Under the pieces are notes generated by a model. The model saw only the letters and a program-made list of their open reading frames with translations, made no database searches and had not been told where the DNA came from. A DNA stretch of 11,389 nt, taken from the NCBI GenBank assembly GCA_019509685.1, contig JAEKLU010000146.1, forward strand, positions 1 through 11,389, in the 5' to 3' direction. The stretch is from Mesorhizobium sp. Lineage in GTDB: Bacteria; Pseudomonadota; Alphaproteobacteria; Rhizobiales; Rhizobiaceae. The position numbers were made by a program, and so were the translations under genes. How positions within the stretch are numbered: the stretch's first letter is position 1; each line of letters opens with the position of its first letter. Positions 1 through 6,402 of this stretch are shown here, piece by piece.

Positions 1-620
1 TCAAGTCCATTGGCGGCGAGCGAAGCCTGGAACGCCTCGATGCGCTCGCGCGTGGTAGCCAGCCCCGGCTGTCCGGCGATGTAGCCGATGCGTCTATGGC
101 CGAAGGAGGCGACATGGTCGATCAGGGCGCGCATCGCCGTGTCGTTCTCGACGCCGATCTGGTCGAAGCGGTCGTCGGCGAAGCGGTCGATCAGAACGCA
201 AGGCAGTTTCTTGTCGGCGAGATAGTCGATGGCACGCTGCGGCGAGCCGGACGGCGCCAGGATGACGCCGTCGACGCGCCGCTGATGGAAGGCGCGCACC
301 ACTTGCAGCTCGCGGTCGGGGTCCTCCTGCGTGTCGGAGAGAAAGACCATCAGGCCGAGCCGCGCGCACTCGGCCTCGACCGCGCAGATGATGTCGGTGA
401 AATAGGGATTGGAAATCGCCGAGATGGCGAGGCCGACGCTGTTGGTCGAGGCCACTTTGAGCGAGCGCGCCAATTCGTTGGGCTGGTAGCCCATGGCGGC
501 GATGGCGTCATTGATCAGCTGCGCCTTCTCCGGCGAGACGAAGCGCGTGCGGTTGACGACATGCGATACGGTCGAAATCGAGACGCCGGCGCGGCGCGCG
601 ACCTCAGCCATGGTCGGCAT
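1..620 (-). CDS. LacI-family transcriptional regulator (C-terminus beyond the window)
   Basis: A DNA-binding repressor or activator that senses a sugar-type ligand. Seen: 206 codons open to the window edge, starting MPTMAEVARRAGVSISTVSH, the classic LacI helix-turn-helix (about residues 4-23). The hinge region follows (GYQPNELARSLK, 44-55), then the start of the periplasmic-binding-protein-like sensor domain (VGLAISAISNPYF, 62-74; VDGVILAP, 116-123; FGHRRIGYIAG, 173-183). Family members are about 335-345 residues, so roughly 130 are missing past position 1. The ATG at 620 fits the family start; an AGGGAGG lies about 30 nt upstream, too far to be a normal Shine-Dalgarno, and the internal ATG at 611 is an alternative. 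It lies downstream of the permease on the same strand, but has its own promoter and operator-like sites at 700-742, which suggests autoregulation. The ligand cannot be read from the sequence. Confidence 0.93.
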   Translation of the reverse strand, partial: MPTMAEVARRAGVSISTVSHVVNRTRFVSPEKAQLINDAIAAMGYQPNELARSLKVASTNSVGLAISAISNPYFTDIICAVEAECARLGLMVFLSDTQEDPDRELQVVRAFHQRRVDGVILAPSGSPQRAIDYLADKKLPCVLIDRFADDRFDQIGVENDTAMRALIDHVASFGHRRIGYIAGQPGLATTRERIEAFQASLAANGL

Positions 621-699
621 GGCGATACAAGCGCAGTGCTGGCAAGCGCTCCTCCCTAAGATTGCGTTTCCCATCCGCTCTGTGGCGGATTTTCACAAA

Positions 700-742
700 A
701 CCATAGAGTCATCGAAACGTTTGCGCAATCGCTTCGATGACT
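700..742 (-). promoter_or_regulatory. LacI-gene promoter overlapped by LacI-type operators
   Basis: On the minus strand a -35 TTGCGC (728-723) and a -10 TATGGT (705-700) are 17 bp apart, placing the start of transcription about 70 nt before the regulator's ATG. Two copies of the LacI-family core pattern AAnCGnTT occur here: AAACGTTT at 715-722 and AATCGCTT at 727-734, centred 12 bp apart. Both are enclosed by a perfect 10-bp inverted repeat (AGTCATCGAA 707-716, TTCGATGACT 733-742). The operators cover the spacer and touch the -35, the arrangement expected for autorepression. A further small inverted repeat (ATCCGC 673-678, GCGGAT 685-690) lies in the presumed leader. The sites are seen; binding by the adjacent regulator is inferred. 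Confidence 0.6.
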
Positions 743-781
743 AGGCGCAGAAGATTTTACCGTGGGTGGAAAACCCGGGAA

Positions 782-2008
782 TCAGGCGGTGAAGGCGAGC
801 CACGCCGTGCCGGCGGCAAGCGTCAGCAGCGTCAGCGGCAGGCCGACCTTGAAGAAGGCGGAGAAGGAAAGTTCCTTGCCGGCCGCTTTGGCCTGCTCGG
901 CGACGATAAGGTTGGCGACGGAACCCAGCAGCGTGAAATTGCCGGCCAGCGTCGAGCTCATCGCCACCACCAGCCAGGCACGCTCGGGGTTTTCGAGCCC
1001 TGGGATAAAGGGCCTGAGCGCCAGCACCGCCGGCACGTTGCTCATGATGTTCGAGAGCACCGCGGTGAAGCCGGACAGACGCCAGACATCGTCGAGGCCG
1101 ATGGTCTTTGCCGAGGCGATCATGTCCGGGGTGAGCAGCGTGCGTTCGGCGCCCGCGACCACGACGAACAGCCCGGCGAACATGAACAAGAGCGGCCCGT
1201 CGATCTCGCGGTAGATGCGCTGCGGCTTGATCGCGCGAGTGACGAGCAGAAGCGCTCCGGCAATCAACGCCGCCTTGGCGACCGGCACGCCGGCGAAGAA
1301 GGCGATTGCCAGCGCGATGCAGACAACGATGGCCTTGGCCACCTGCCCGGGCAACATGCGGCCGCGATAGACTTCCGGGCTGAGCTCGGCGGTGCGTGAG
1401 AATTCGGCGCGGTAGACAATGCGGACGATAATCACGACGGCGGCAAGGCCGAACAGCGCCACCGGCGCCAGGGCCAGCGCGAAGGCCGGATAGGAAATGC
1501 CCGACAGCGCGCCGATCACCATGTTCTGCGGGTTGCCGGTGATGGTGGCGACGCTGCCGCAGTTGGAGGCCGTGCAGGTGGCGATAAGATAAGGCACCGG
1601 ATTGCGGTTGATGACGCGGGTGACGTGGACGACGATCGGCGCCATCACCAGGCAGATCGCGTCATTGACCAGAAAGGCCGAGAGCACGCCGGTGAGCAGC
1701 GTCACCATCACCAGAAGCATGAACGGCGCATGCGCGTGCTCGATGGCGTAGCCGCCAAGCGCGCGGAATGCGCCCGAGACTTTCAGATGCGCGACCACGA
1801 TCATCATGCCGAGCAAGAGCGTGATGGTGTCGAAATTGATCGCCTTGTAGGCATCCTCGATGCCGATCGCGCCGATCGCGATCATAGCGGCGCCCCCCAG
1901 CAGCGCGATACCGGCGCGGTCAAGCCTGAGGCCGGGGATGCGGCCGACCGCAACGCCGGCATAGGTCAGCACGAGGATGAGAAGCGCGCCCGCGCCTGTC
2001 CATGTCAT
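782..2008 (-). CDS. SLC13/CitMHS-type anion permease (ArsB/NhaD-like fold)
   Basis: An inner-membrane secondary transporter, probably for an organic or inorganic anion. Seen: 408 hydrophobic residues with about ten membrane segments arranged as two related halves. Each half carries a polar re-entrant signature of the ion-transporter superfamily: FLVNDAICLVMAPI (112-125) followed by TASNCGSVATITGNPQN (146-162) in the first, and VLSNIMSNVPAVLAL (317-331) followed by TLAGNFTLLGSVANLIV (353-369) in the second. A charged cytoplasmic loop (about 199-222) separates them. The length is normal for the family. ATG 2008 is the first start in a long open frame; only a G-rich tract upstream could act as ribosome binding site. 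It precedes the LacI gene on the same strand, so the regulator may control it, but the operator-like sites seen lie after this gene, not before it. The substrate (dicarboxylate, sulfate, arsenite and others are known in the superfamily) is not determinable here. Confidence 0.88.
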   Translation of the reverse strand: MTWTGAGALLILVLTYAGVAVGRIPGLRLDRAGIALLGGAAMIAIGAIGIEDAYKAINFDTITLLLGMMIVVAHLKVSGAFRALGGYAIEHAHAPFMLLVMVTLLTGVLSAFLVNDAICLVMAPIVVHVTRVINRNPVPYLIATCTASNCGSVATITGNPQNMVIGALSGISYPAFALALAPVALFGLAAVVIIVRIVYRAEFSRTAELSPEVYRGRMLPGQVAKAIVVCIALAIAFFAGVPVAKAALIAGALLLVTRAIKPQRIYREIDGPLLFMFAGLFVVVAGAERTLLTPDMIASAKTIGLDDVWRLSGFTAVLSNIMSNVPAVLALRPFIPGLENPERAWLVVAMSSTLAGNFTLLGSVANLIVAEQAKAAGKELSFSAFFKVGLPLTLLTLAAGTAWLAFTA

Positions 2009-2216
2009 TTAGGAGAAATCCCCGCTGGCTGCCGTGCCCGGCCAAGACTGCCGATGCTTCGCCGCATCACATTTAACGAGGGCGGCGAAAAGGGGAAGCG
2101 CCCGGCGGCCGAAACTTTTTTCGCGCCGCTTTCGTCACTTCAATATTCCAAAACCCTAATGTAAAGAATGCTGAAACATATCTGACCGATAATCCCAGGC
2201 GTTGGGGACGAAACGG

Positions 2217-2426
2217 ATGAACACGGTCGTTGAGGCGGAGCGTCGTATCCCGCAAAGAGAGACGCATCCACAGGAATGCCCCCGCTGTCGCGGGGCAAAG
2301 CAGATTTTCGTGTGCGCGCGCTGGCTGAGCTCGAACGGCCATTGCTGCCCGGAAGGCACGCACCGGCTCAGTTGTCCGGGGCAAAGCATCGCGTGCCTGG
2401 ATTGCGGCGGACAAGAAACCGGCTAG
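2217..2426 (+). CDS. Small Cys-rich zinc-ribbon-like protein
   Basis: A 69-residue protein not recognised as a named family. Seen: eight cysteines, including two CxxC knuckles, CPRC (21-24) and CLDC (60-63), with C33, C43, C44, C53, H42 and H49 between them. This is the pattern of a zinc ribbon or a small two-zinc protein. There is no signal peptide or membrane helix, so it is probably cytoplasmic. The ATG at 2217 is chosen over the alternative at 2202 because GGGGA lies 8 nt upstream. Third codon positions are mostly G or C, as in neighbouring real genes. A tight inverted repeat (GGACCG-tcg-CGGTCC, 2434-2448) follows the stop, without a T tract. Overlapping minus-strand frames are open but lack any protein-like pattern. 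Function unknown; existence as a gene is likely but not certain. Confidence 0.5.
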   Translation: MNTVVEAERRIPQRETHPQECPRCRGAKQIFVCARWLSSNGHCCPEGTHRLSCPGQSIACLDCGGQETG

Positions 2427-2547
2427 CGATCGAGGACCGTCGCGGTCCAAGAGCGGCCCCGCCGTCGGCGCCCGGCGCTCGCGCCGCGCTGTCATTAAAG
2501 TTTGACGTAGCCAATCCTGCCTAGTCTGCTGCAATCATTGCCTTTAT

Positions 2548-2572
2548 GGACCTGACTATTGCCTTGCGCGTT
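2548..2572 (+). promoter_or_regulatory. Near-consensus EcfG/RpoE2-type promoter before the sensor kinase
   Basis: GGACC (2548-2552), 16 bp, then CGTT (2569-2572). The alphaproteobacterial general-stress sigma factor consensus is GGAAC-N16/17-CGTT, so this differs by one base in the -35. It would start transcription about 45 nt before the kinase ATG. The region 2427-2625 otherwise holds only a short hairpin after the preceding gene. The mismatch falls in a strongly conserved position, so this is tentative. Confidence 0.3.
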
Positions 2573-2625
2573 GCCGGCGCTTACCACTTGCCGAACTTCA
2601 CGATCTCCTCAGGCCCGGCAAGACA

Positions 2626-4488
2626 ATGATCGCACGACTGCGACGCGCCCTGCGCTGGCAAGCGCTACCGCTGCTTGCCGGCTTTGCCATCGTCGCCGCC
2701 ATCATCGGCGCGCGTGCCATTCTTGCCGAAGCCCAGATCACCGACCGCGACGCCAGCCGCGAGGCGATCGAGGCGCAGCAATTGCTTTCGGGTCTGCTTT
2801 CGCTCGCCCAGGATGCCGAAACCGGCCAGCGCGGCTATCTGCTGACCGGTGAGAAGAACTACCTCCAGCCCTACCAGAACGCGCTTGAAGGGATGCCGGT
2901 CTTGCTTGCGCGCCTCGACGAGATGTTGCCGGCAGGCAGCGACCGGGCGCAGCAGGTGGTGGGCATCAAGGATGCGCTGGCCCGCAAGCAGGCCGAACTG
3001 GCCGAAACGATCCGGCTTTACGACAGCGGCAACATGGCGAAGGCGCTGGATGTCGTGCGCAGCGGCCGCGGCAAGCTGGACATGGATCAGATCCGCGCCA
3101 ATATCGACGCGATCCGGCGCATCGACGGCGCCAACGTCAACGCTCGCGCCTTGCGCATGGAAGAGATCGAGGGCTGGCTGCGCGTCGGCTCATTCGCGGC
3201 GCTGCTCGGCATCTTCCTGCTCGGCATCTACACGATCCGCCAGTCCAGCCGCCGCTTCAGCGCGGTGGTCGCCGCCCAAAATGAGCTGAGCGCCAAGAAT
3301 GCGGCGCTCGTCAACGAGATCGAGACGCGCGAAAAGGCGGAAGCACAACTTCGCCAGGTGCAGAAGATGGAAGCCGTCGGCCAACTCACCGGCGGCATCG
3401 CCCATGATTTCAACAACATGCTGGCCGTCATCACCAGCGCCATGAACCTGGCGCAGCGCAAGCTTTCGCGCGGTGAGTACGACGTGCAGAGTTTTGTCGA
3501 AGCAGCCGCCGACGCCGCGGCACGCGCCGCCAACCTGACGGCAAGGCTGCTTGCCTTTTCCAGGCAGCAGCCGCTAGCGCCGCAAATCGTCGACGCCAAC
3601 CGCCTGGTCACCGGCATGTCGGACCTGCTGCGCCGCACGCTCGGCCAGGCGATCGAAATCGAGACGGTGCTGGCCGGCGGACTGTGGAAAACGCACGCCG
3701 ATCCGAGCCAGGTCGAAAACGCGGTCATCAACCTGGCGGTCAACGCGCGCGATGCCATGGACGAGAAAGGCAAGCTGACCATCGAGACGGCAAATTGCTA
3801 TCTCGACGAGGCCTATGCGGCGGGCCATCCGGAGGTGAAAGCCGGGCAATATGTCATGATCGCGGTGACCGACACCGGCACCGGCATGCCGCCGGACGTG
3901 ATCGCAAGAGCCTTCGAGCCGTTCTTCACGACCAAGCCGCTGACCAAGGGGACCGGGCTGGGACTGAGCCAGGTGTTCGGCTTCGTCAAGCAATCCGGCG
4001 GGCACGTCAAAATCTATTCGGAGCCGGCCGAAGGCACGACGATCAAGATCTACCTTCCCCGTTTCACCGGTTCGGAAGAAGCGGTGCCGGCAAAGGCAAG
4101 CGCCAGAAGAGATGTGCCGGCGACCGAAACCATCCTGCTTGTCGAGGACGATGCCCGCGTGCGTGCCTCGACGTCCGCGATATTGCTCGAACTCGGCTAC
4201 ACAGTCATTGAGGCGGCCGGCAGCGAGGAGGCGCTGCGCAAGCTGGCGGAGAACGCGGCGATCGCGCTGATGCTGACCGACATCGTCATGCCAGGCATGA
4301 ATGGCCGTCAGTTGGCGGAGGAAGCGAAAAAGCGCGGGCTCTCGGCGAAGGTGGTGTTCATGACCGGATTCACCCGCAACGCGGTCGTGCACAACGGCGT
4401 GCTCGACCACGATGTGCATTTCATCGCCAAACCTTTCACGCTGGAGCAACTGGCGACGAAACTGCGGGATGTACTTGCTGTGGCTTGA
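2626..4488 (+). CDS. Hybrid sensor histidine kinase, CHASE3-HisKA-HATPase-receiver
   Basis: A membrane-bound hybrid two-component kinase of 620 residues. In order: transmembrane helix (about 13-33); an extracytoplasmic CHASE3 sensor (about 36-185, with the typical [15 protein letters not shown] at 61-75); a second helix (about 186-204); a coiled-coil linker (212-245); HisKA with [14 protein letters not shown] and phosphoacceptor H260; HATPase with the N box around N373, D416-G420 (DTGTG), the F box EPFFTTK (431-437) and the G2 box GTGLGLS (442-448). Last is a receiver domain (502-620) with acidic pair D508/D509, phosphoacceptor D552 ([10 protein letters not shown]), T580 and K602. All catalytic residues are present, so it should be active. 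No stand-alone response regulator lies beside it, so its partner is probably elsewhere. The ATG at 2626 has only a weak ribosome binding site, but no start codon occurs in frame shortly upstream. The signal is unknown. Confidence 0.95.
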   Translation: MIARLRRALRWQALPLLAGFAIVAAIIGARAILAEAQITDRDASREAIEAQQLLSGLLSLAQDAETGQRGYLLTGEKNYLQPYQNALEGMPVLLARLDEMLPAGSDRAQQVVGIKDALARKQAELAETIRLYDSGNMAKALDVVRSGRGKLDMDQIRANIDAIRRIDGANVNARALRMEEIEGWLRVGSFAALLGIFLLGIYTIRQSSRRFSAVVAAQNELSAKNAALVNEIETREKAEAQLRQVQKMEAVGQLTGGIAHDFNNMLAVITSAMNLAQRKLSRGEYDVQSFVEAAADAAARAANLTARLLAFSRQQPLAPQIVDANRLVTGMSDLLRRTLGQAIEIETVLAGGLWKTHADPSQVENAVINLAVNARDAMDEKGKLTIETANCYLDEAYAAGHPEVKAGQYVMIAVTDTGTGMPPDVIARAFEPFFTTKPLTKGTGLGLSQVFGFVKQSGGHVKIYSEPAEGTTIKIYLPRFTGSEEAVPAKASARRDVPATETILLVEDDARVRASTSAILLELGYTVIEAAGSEEALRKLAENAAIALMLTDIVMPGMNGRQLAEEAKKRGLSAKVVFMTGFTRNAVVHNGVLDHDVHFIAKPFTLEQLATKLRDVLAVA

Positions 4489-4524
4489 GAGATACCGGCG
4501 CCGGTCCTGGGACGGATCACGCCG

Positions 4525-4552
4525 CTCCGGGACGGCTTAAGCCGCCCCGGAG
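4525..4552. terminator. Candidate bidirectional hairpin between convergent genes
   Basis: CTCCGGGACGGC (4525-4536), loop TTAA, GCCGCCCCGGAG (4541-4552): a 12-bp stem with one mismatch. It sits between the ends of the kinase gene (plus) and the DUF3309 gene (minus), where a shared terminator would be expected. Neither side has a run of T, so it may only stabilise 3' ends or assist Rho. Confidence 0.5.
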
Positions 4553-4573
4553 ACGCCCTACACCGCTCTTAAA

Positions 4574-4738
4574 CTAGATCCGTCCGAGCACGACCAGGAT
4601 GATGACGATCACCAGGACGAGCCCGAGACCGCCGCCGCCATAGTAGCCCGTACCGTAGAACGGTCCGCCGCCAAGGCCGCTGAAGCCGCCAAGCAGGGCA
4701 AGAATAAGAATGATGATGAGAATTGTGCCGAGGCCCAT
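4574..4738 (-). CDS. DUF3309-family small membrane protein
   Basis: A 54-residue very hydrophobic peptide of the inner membrane. Seen: start MGLGTILIIILILALLGG, a glycine/aromatic-rich turn (about residues 18-37, with FYGTGYYGGGG), then GLGLVLVIVIILVVLGRI. This hairpin of two helices with a Gly-rich turn and a terminal LGRI is characteristic of the DUF3309 family, common in rhizobia; its function is unknown. AGAGGA lies about 8 nt upstream of the ATG at 4738, a good ribosome binding site. A candidate stress-sigma promoter lies at 4814-4838. It converges with the kinase gene and shares the hairpin at 4525-4552 with it. The gene is too short for many gene finders, but the match to the family pattern is strong. 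Confidence 0.85.
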   Translation of the reverse strand: MGLGTILIIILILALLGGFSGLGGGPFYGTGYYGGGGLGLVLVIVIILVVLGRI

Positions 4739-4813
4739 GGTTTCTTCCTCTTTCTGACTGCGCGATCCCGCGCCTAGTTTTGCCCGATGTCCCGCCTTGT
4801 TCTTGAGGAGATG

Positions 4814-4838
4814 AACTCACGAGCGGCTTGCGAGTTCC
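4814..4838 (-). promoter_or_regulatory. Near-consensus EcfG/RpoE2-type promoter for the DUF3309 gene
   Basis: Minus strand GGAAC (4838-4834), 16 bp, then AGTT (4817-4814). It matches the Sinorhizobium RpoE2 pattern GGAAC-N18-TT and differs from GGAAC-N16-CGTT only in the first -10 base. It lies about 75 nt upstream of the DUF3309 ATG. Confidence 0.45.
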
Positions 4839-4856
4839 GCCACTGGGAGTTGATGC

Positions 4857-4985
4857 TTAGCCGGCGTTCGTGAAGTGGAATGAAACGATCGGCGGCCCGC
4901 GATTGGATACAGGTCTCGCGGGAGCCAAAAACATCAGCGCAACAGCGACGGCAATCGACGCGCCGATCGTGGTCGTGTGGAATAT
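4857..4985 (-). CDS. Putative 42-residue exported peptide with an ATA start codon
   Basis: Not a recognised family. Seen: a frame running from ATA (4985-4983) to TAA (4859-4857). After the first codon it encodes FHTTTIGASIAVAVALMFLA, a signal-peptide-like hydrophobic stretch (about residues 7-21), and then a short Pro/Arg-containing tail ending SFHFTNAG. The Shine-Dalgarno AGGGAGGA ends 6 nt before the ATA, ideal spacing, and a perfect EcfG-type promoter (5020-5044) lies just upstream. The frame is open further upstream, with an ATG at 5066, but that would lie before the predicted transcript start. No ATG, GTG or TTG occurs in frame between the ribosome binding site and the hydrophobic core. 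Either AUA is used as a rare start or a former ATG has mutated and the gene is silent. Confidence 0.4.
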   Translation of the reverse strand: MFHTTTIGASIAVAVALMFLAPARPVSNRGPPIVSFHFTNAG

Positions 4986-5019
4986 GTCTTTCCTCCCTGA
5001 ATATTCGAAGGTGCTAAAC

Positions 5020-5044
5020 AACGCGCCCGCCTGCCTTCCGTTCC
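5020..5044 (-). promoter_or_regulatory. Perfect EcfG/RpoE2-type promoter, minus strand
   Basis: Minus strand GGAAC (5044-5040), exactly 16 bp, then CGTT (5023-5020). This is the full consensus of the alphaproteobacterial general-stress sigma factor. It reads toward the small ORF at 4857-4985, with a ribosome binding site about 25 nt downstream of the -10. Its -35 lies 14 bp from the -35 of the divergent plus-strand promoter at 5059-5083. Confidence 0.7.
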
Positions 5045-5058
5045 ACAGCCCCCTCGCC

Positions 5059-5083
5059 GGAACCATTTGGCGACCCTCACGTT
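5059..5083 (+). promoter_or_regulatory. Perfect EcfG/RpoE2-type promoter, plus strand
   Basis: GGAAC (5059-5063), exactly 16 bp, then CGTT (5080-5083). It would start transcription about 45 nt before the ATG of the two-helix membrane peptide at 5135, and possibly also serves the exported protein at 5351. It is arranged back to back with the minus-strand copy. Confidence 0.75.
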
Positions 5084-5134
5084 TGAAACAGCCCGCTTCG
5101 GGCAAGCTTGAGGACAAGAGGGAGACTGCGGGCT

Positions 5135-5302
5135 ATGGGCGCGTCAATTCTTATCGGTATCCTGATCACTTTCCTGGTGATCATCCTCGTGCTCTATCTG
5201 GTCCAGCGCCTGCCGCTCGATGCCCGCGCGAAGCAGATCGCACAGATCATCGTCATCATCATCGGCATCATTTCGCTGCTCAAATACCTTGCGGTGTTCT
5301 AG
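5135..5302 (+). CDS. Small two-helix membrane protein (Thivi_2564-like)
   Basis: A 55-residue inner-membrane peptide. Seen: helix 1 (about residues 4-23, ILIGILITFLVIILVLYLV), a short polar loop with QRLPLDARAKQIAQ (24-37), and helix 2 (about 37-53). The layout of a hydrophobic helix, a 'P-(L/M)-D-x-(R/K)-x-K' type loop and a second helix resembles the family named Thivi_2564 membrane proteins, whose function is unknown. I choose the ATG at 5135, with GAGGGAG about 10 nt upstream, over a TTG at 5108 in the same frame that would add a charged tail. It lies directly downstream of a perfect EcfG-type promoter, so induction under general stress is likely. The next gene follows after 48 bp on the same strand. 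Confidence 0.75.
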   Translation: MGASILIGILITFLVIILVLYLVQRLPLDARAKQIAQIIVIIIGIISLLKYLAVF

Positions 5303-5350
5303 GCGTGATCCATATTCGATACCGGGACCAATTTTGGAAGCCGGTGTGGC

Positions 5351-5647
5351 ATGAAGAACAACCTGTCGATCCTGCTTGTTACCGGCATAGCCCTGTGCAG
5401 CGCGAGCGTTGCCTATGCGCGACCGGATACGCGCGCCATGACGTGCTCGCAAACGCGCGCGCTGATCCAGAGTAACCATGCTGTCGTGCTAACCACCGGT
5501 GCGAACACCTATGACCGGTTCGTGCGGCAGTTCGGCGTCGAGTGCGACTGGCCTGAAATCCCGATCTCCATCAGTGTTCCGACGCGGAATGGCGGATGCT
5601 GGGTCTATCGTTGCGGGGAGCCGGCCTCCAACCTTTTCCCCAATTGA
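5351..5647 (+). CDS. Small exported protein with four mature cysteines
   Basis: A 98-residue secreted or periplasmic protein of unknown function. Seen: a Sec signal peptide MKNNLSILLVTGIALCSASV ending AYA, with predicted cleavage after residue 23. The mature part of about 75 residues has cysteines at 32, 65, 83 and 88 that could form two disulfides, and a Trp/Tyr-rich end (GGCWVYRCG, 81-89). Similar short Cys proteins are common as 'hypothetical' entries in rhizobia; I know no assigned role. The ATG at 5351 is preceded by GGAAG at a slightly long distance. It follows the stress-promoter-driven membrane peptide by 48 bp with no terminator seen between, so the two are probably co-transcribed. 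A strong inverted repeat follows 3 bp after its stop. Confidence 0.8.
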   Translation: MKNNLSILLVTGIALCSASVAYARPDTRAMTCSQTRALIQSNHAVVLTTGANTYDRFVRQFGVECDWPEIPISISVPTRNGGCWVYRCGEPASNLFPN

Positions 5648-5650
5648 GTG

Positions 5651-5680
5651 GCGTTTCTTGCGCCGCGGTGCAAGAAACGC
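5651..5680. repeat. Perfect 11-bp inverted repeat between two genes
   Basis: GCGTTTCTTGC (5651-5661), 8-nt loop, GCAAGAAACGC (5670-5680). It begins 3 bp after the stop of the exported Cys protein and ends 36 bp before the GFA gene. There is no T tract after it on either strand, so it is not a standard intrinsic terminator. It may be a transcript-stabilising hairpin, an operator or a Rho-assisted 3' end. Confidence 0.7.
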
Positions 5681-5716
5681 TGCAACCTTCCACGGCAGGC
5701 AACAGGAGGAACGGTC

Positions 5717-6160
5717 ATGTCCAACGACACCATACGCAGCGGCAGTTGCCTGTGCGGTGGCGTGCAGTTCCAGGTGAGCGGTGAACCGCTGCGGGTCGGC
5801 CTTTGCCATTGCAAGGACTGCCGCAAGACAAGCGGATCGGTCTTCCATGCCTATGCCGTGTGGCCACGACAGGCTTTCGAAACCACCGGCATCACCGGCA
5901 CCTATGGCGCCAGAAGTTTTTGCCCGACCTGCGGCGGTCGCGTTCCGTTCGTCGGCGAGGACGAGGTTGAGGTGACGATCGGCAGCCTGGACGTGGCTCC
6001 GACAGAGGGGCTGGCGCCGGGCTACGAGCTCTGGATCGGCCGACGCGAGCCCTGGTTGCAAGCCGTGCCCGAGGCACGCCAATTCGAGCATGACCGGGTG
6101 TCCGATGATTCGGTTGTCGCCGGATTTGAAACAGATGAGCGGCAGCGAAAGTCGGCCTAA
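5717..6160 (+). CDS. GFA-family zinc protein (glutathione-dependent formaldehyde-activating fold)
   Basis: A cytoplasmic zinc protein of 147 residues with the GFA fold. The family includes Gfa, which was proposed to help formaldehyde react with glutathione; most members have no proven reaction. Seen: the full ligand set, CxC (C11, C13), CxCxxC (C30, C32, C35) and CxxC (C69, C72), in the family spacing, with GSCLCGGVQF (9-18), GLCHCKDCRK (28-37) and SFCPTCGG (67-74). The ATG at 5717 is chosen because AGGAGG lies about 7 nt upstream; the open frame extends to 5648 but that part overlaps the hairpin. The length is normal. It is in the same direction as the stress-type genes before it but separated by the inverted repeat, so it may have its own control. 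Substrate unknown. Confidence 0.9.
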   Translation: MSNDTIRSGSCLCGGVQFQVSGEPLRVGLCHCKDCRKTSGSVFHAYAVWPRQAFETTGITGTYGARSFCPTCGGRVPFVGEDEVEVTIGSLDVAPTEGLAPGYELWIGRREPWLQAVPEARQFEHDRVSDDSVVAGFETDERQRKSA

Positions 6161-6360
6161 ATCCGCGACCTTTGTAAGACTTAGGTCTGAGCATGAATGA
6201 TCTTCGGTCGAGAAGCACCATCAGCGGGCTCGGGGATCTGCGTCCATTGCCGCGCCGTGCTGCACTTTTTCCCGCTATTTCGCATTTTCAACCAGCGGTC
6301 GGTTTGCCGTCTTGCGAAGCGCCATTAGCATCCATGGCAGATACTTGAAGGCCACCGCCG

Positions 6361-6402
6361 GCGCGGTCTCAGTCAACACCGCGCACTGGTTTTATTTGTT
6401 TT
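6361..6402 (+). terminator. Possible intrinsic terminator downstream of the GFA gene
   Basis: A 7-bp GC-rich perfect stem (GCGCGGT/ACCGCGC) with a 10-nt loop, followed 5 nt later by a T-rich stretch TTTTATTTGTTTT. It has the form of a weak plus-strand terminator about 200 bp after the GFA stop; the gap between stem and T tract lowers confidence. Confidence 0.4.

Noticed and set aside
737..1399. Plus-strand frames opposite the permease
   Set aside because: They are rich in Arg, Gly and Asp with no hydrophobic or domain pattern, while the minus strand gives a coherent transporter.
2073..2534. A 153-residue minus-strand frame upstream of the permease
   Set aside because: It has low-complexity Arg/Ala composition and no start signal, and it covers both the intergenic DNA and the zinc-ribbon gene.
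3574..4449. A 291-residue minus-strand frame inside the kinase gene
   Set aside because: The plus strand encodes complete kinase and receiver domains with all catalytic residues; this is the antisense shadow.
4870..5475. A 201-residue plus-strand frame across the stress island
   Set aside because: It overlaps the two-helix membrane peptide, the exported Cys protein and both promoters in other frames, and changes character along its length.
6193..6348. A 51-residue plus-strand frame after the GFA gene
   Set aside because: It has only a poor ribosome binding site, no motif and no promoter. It may be chance.
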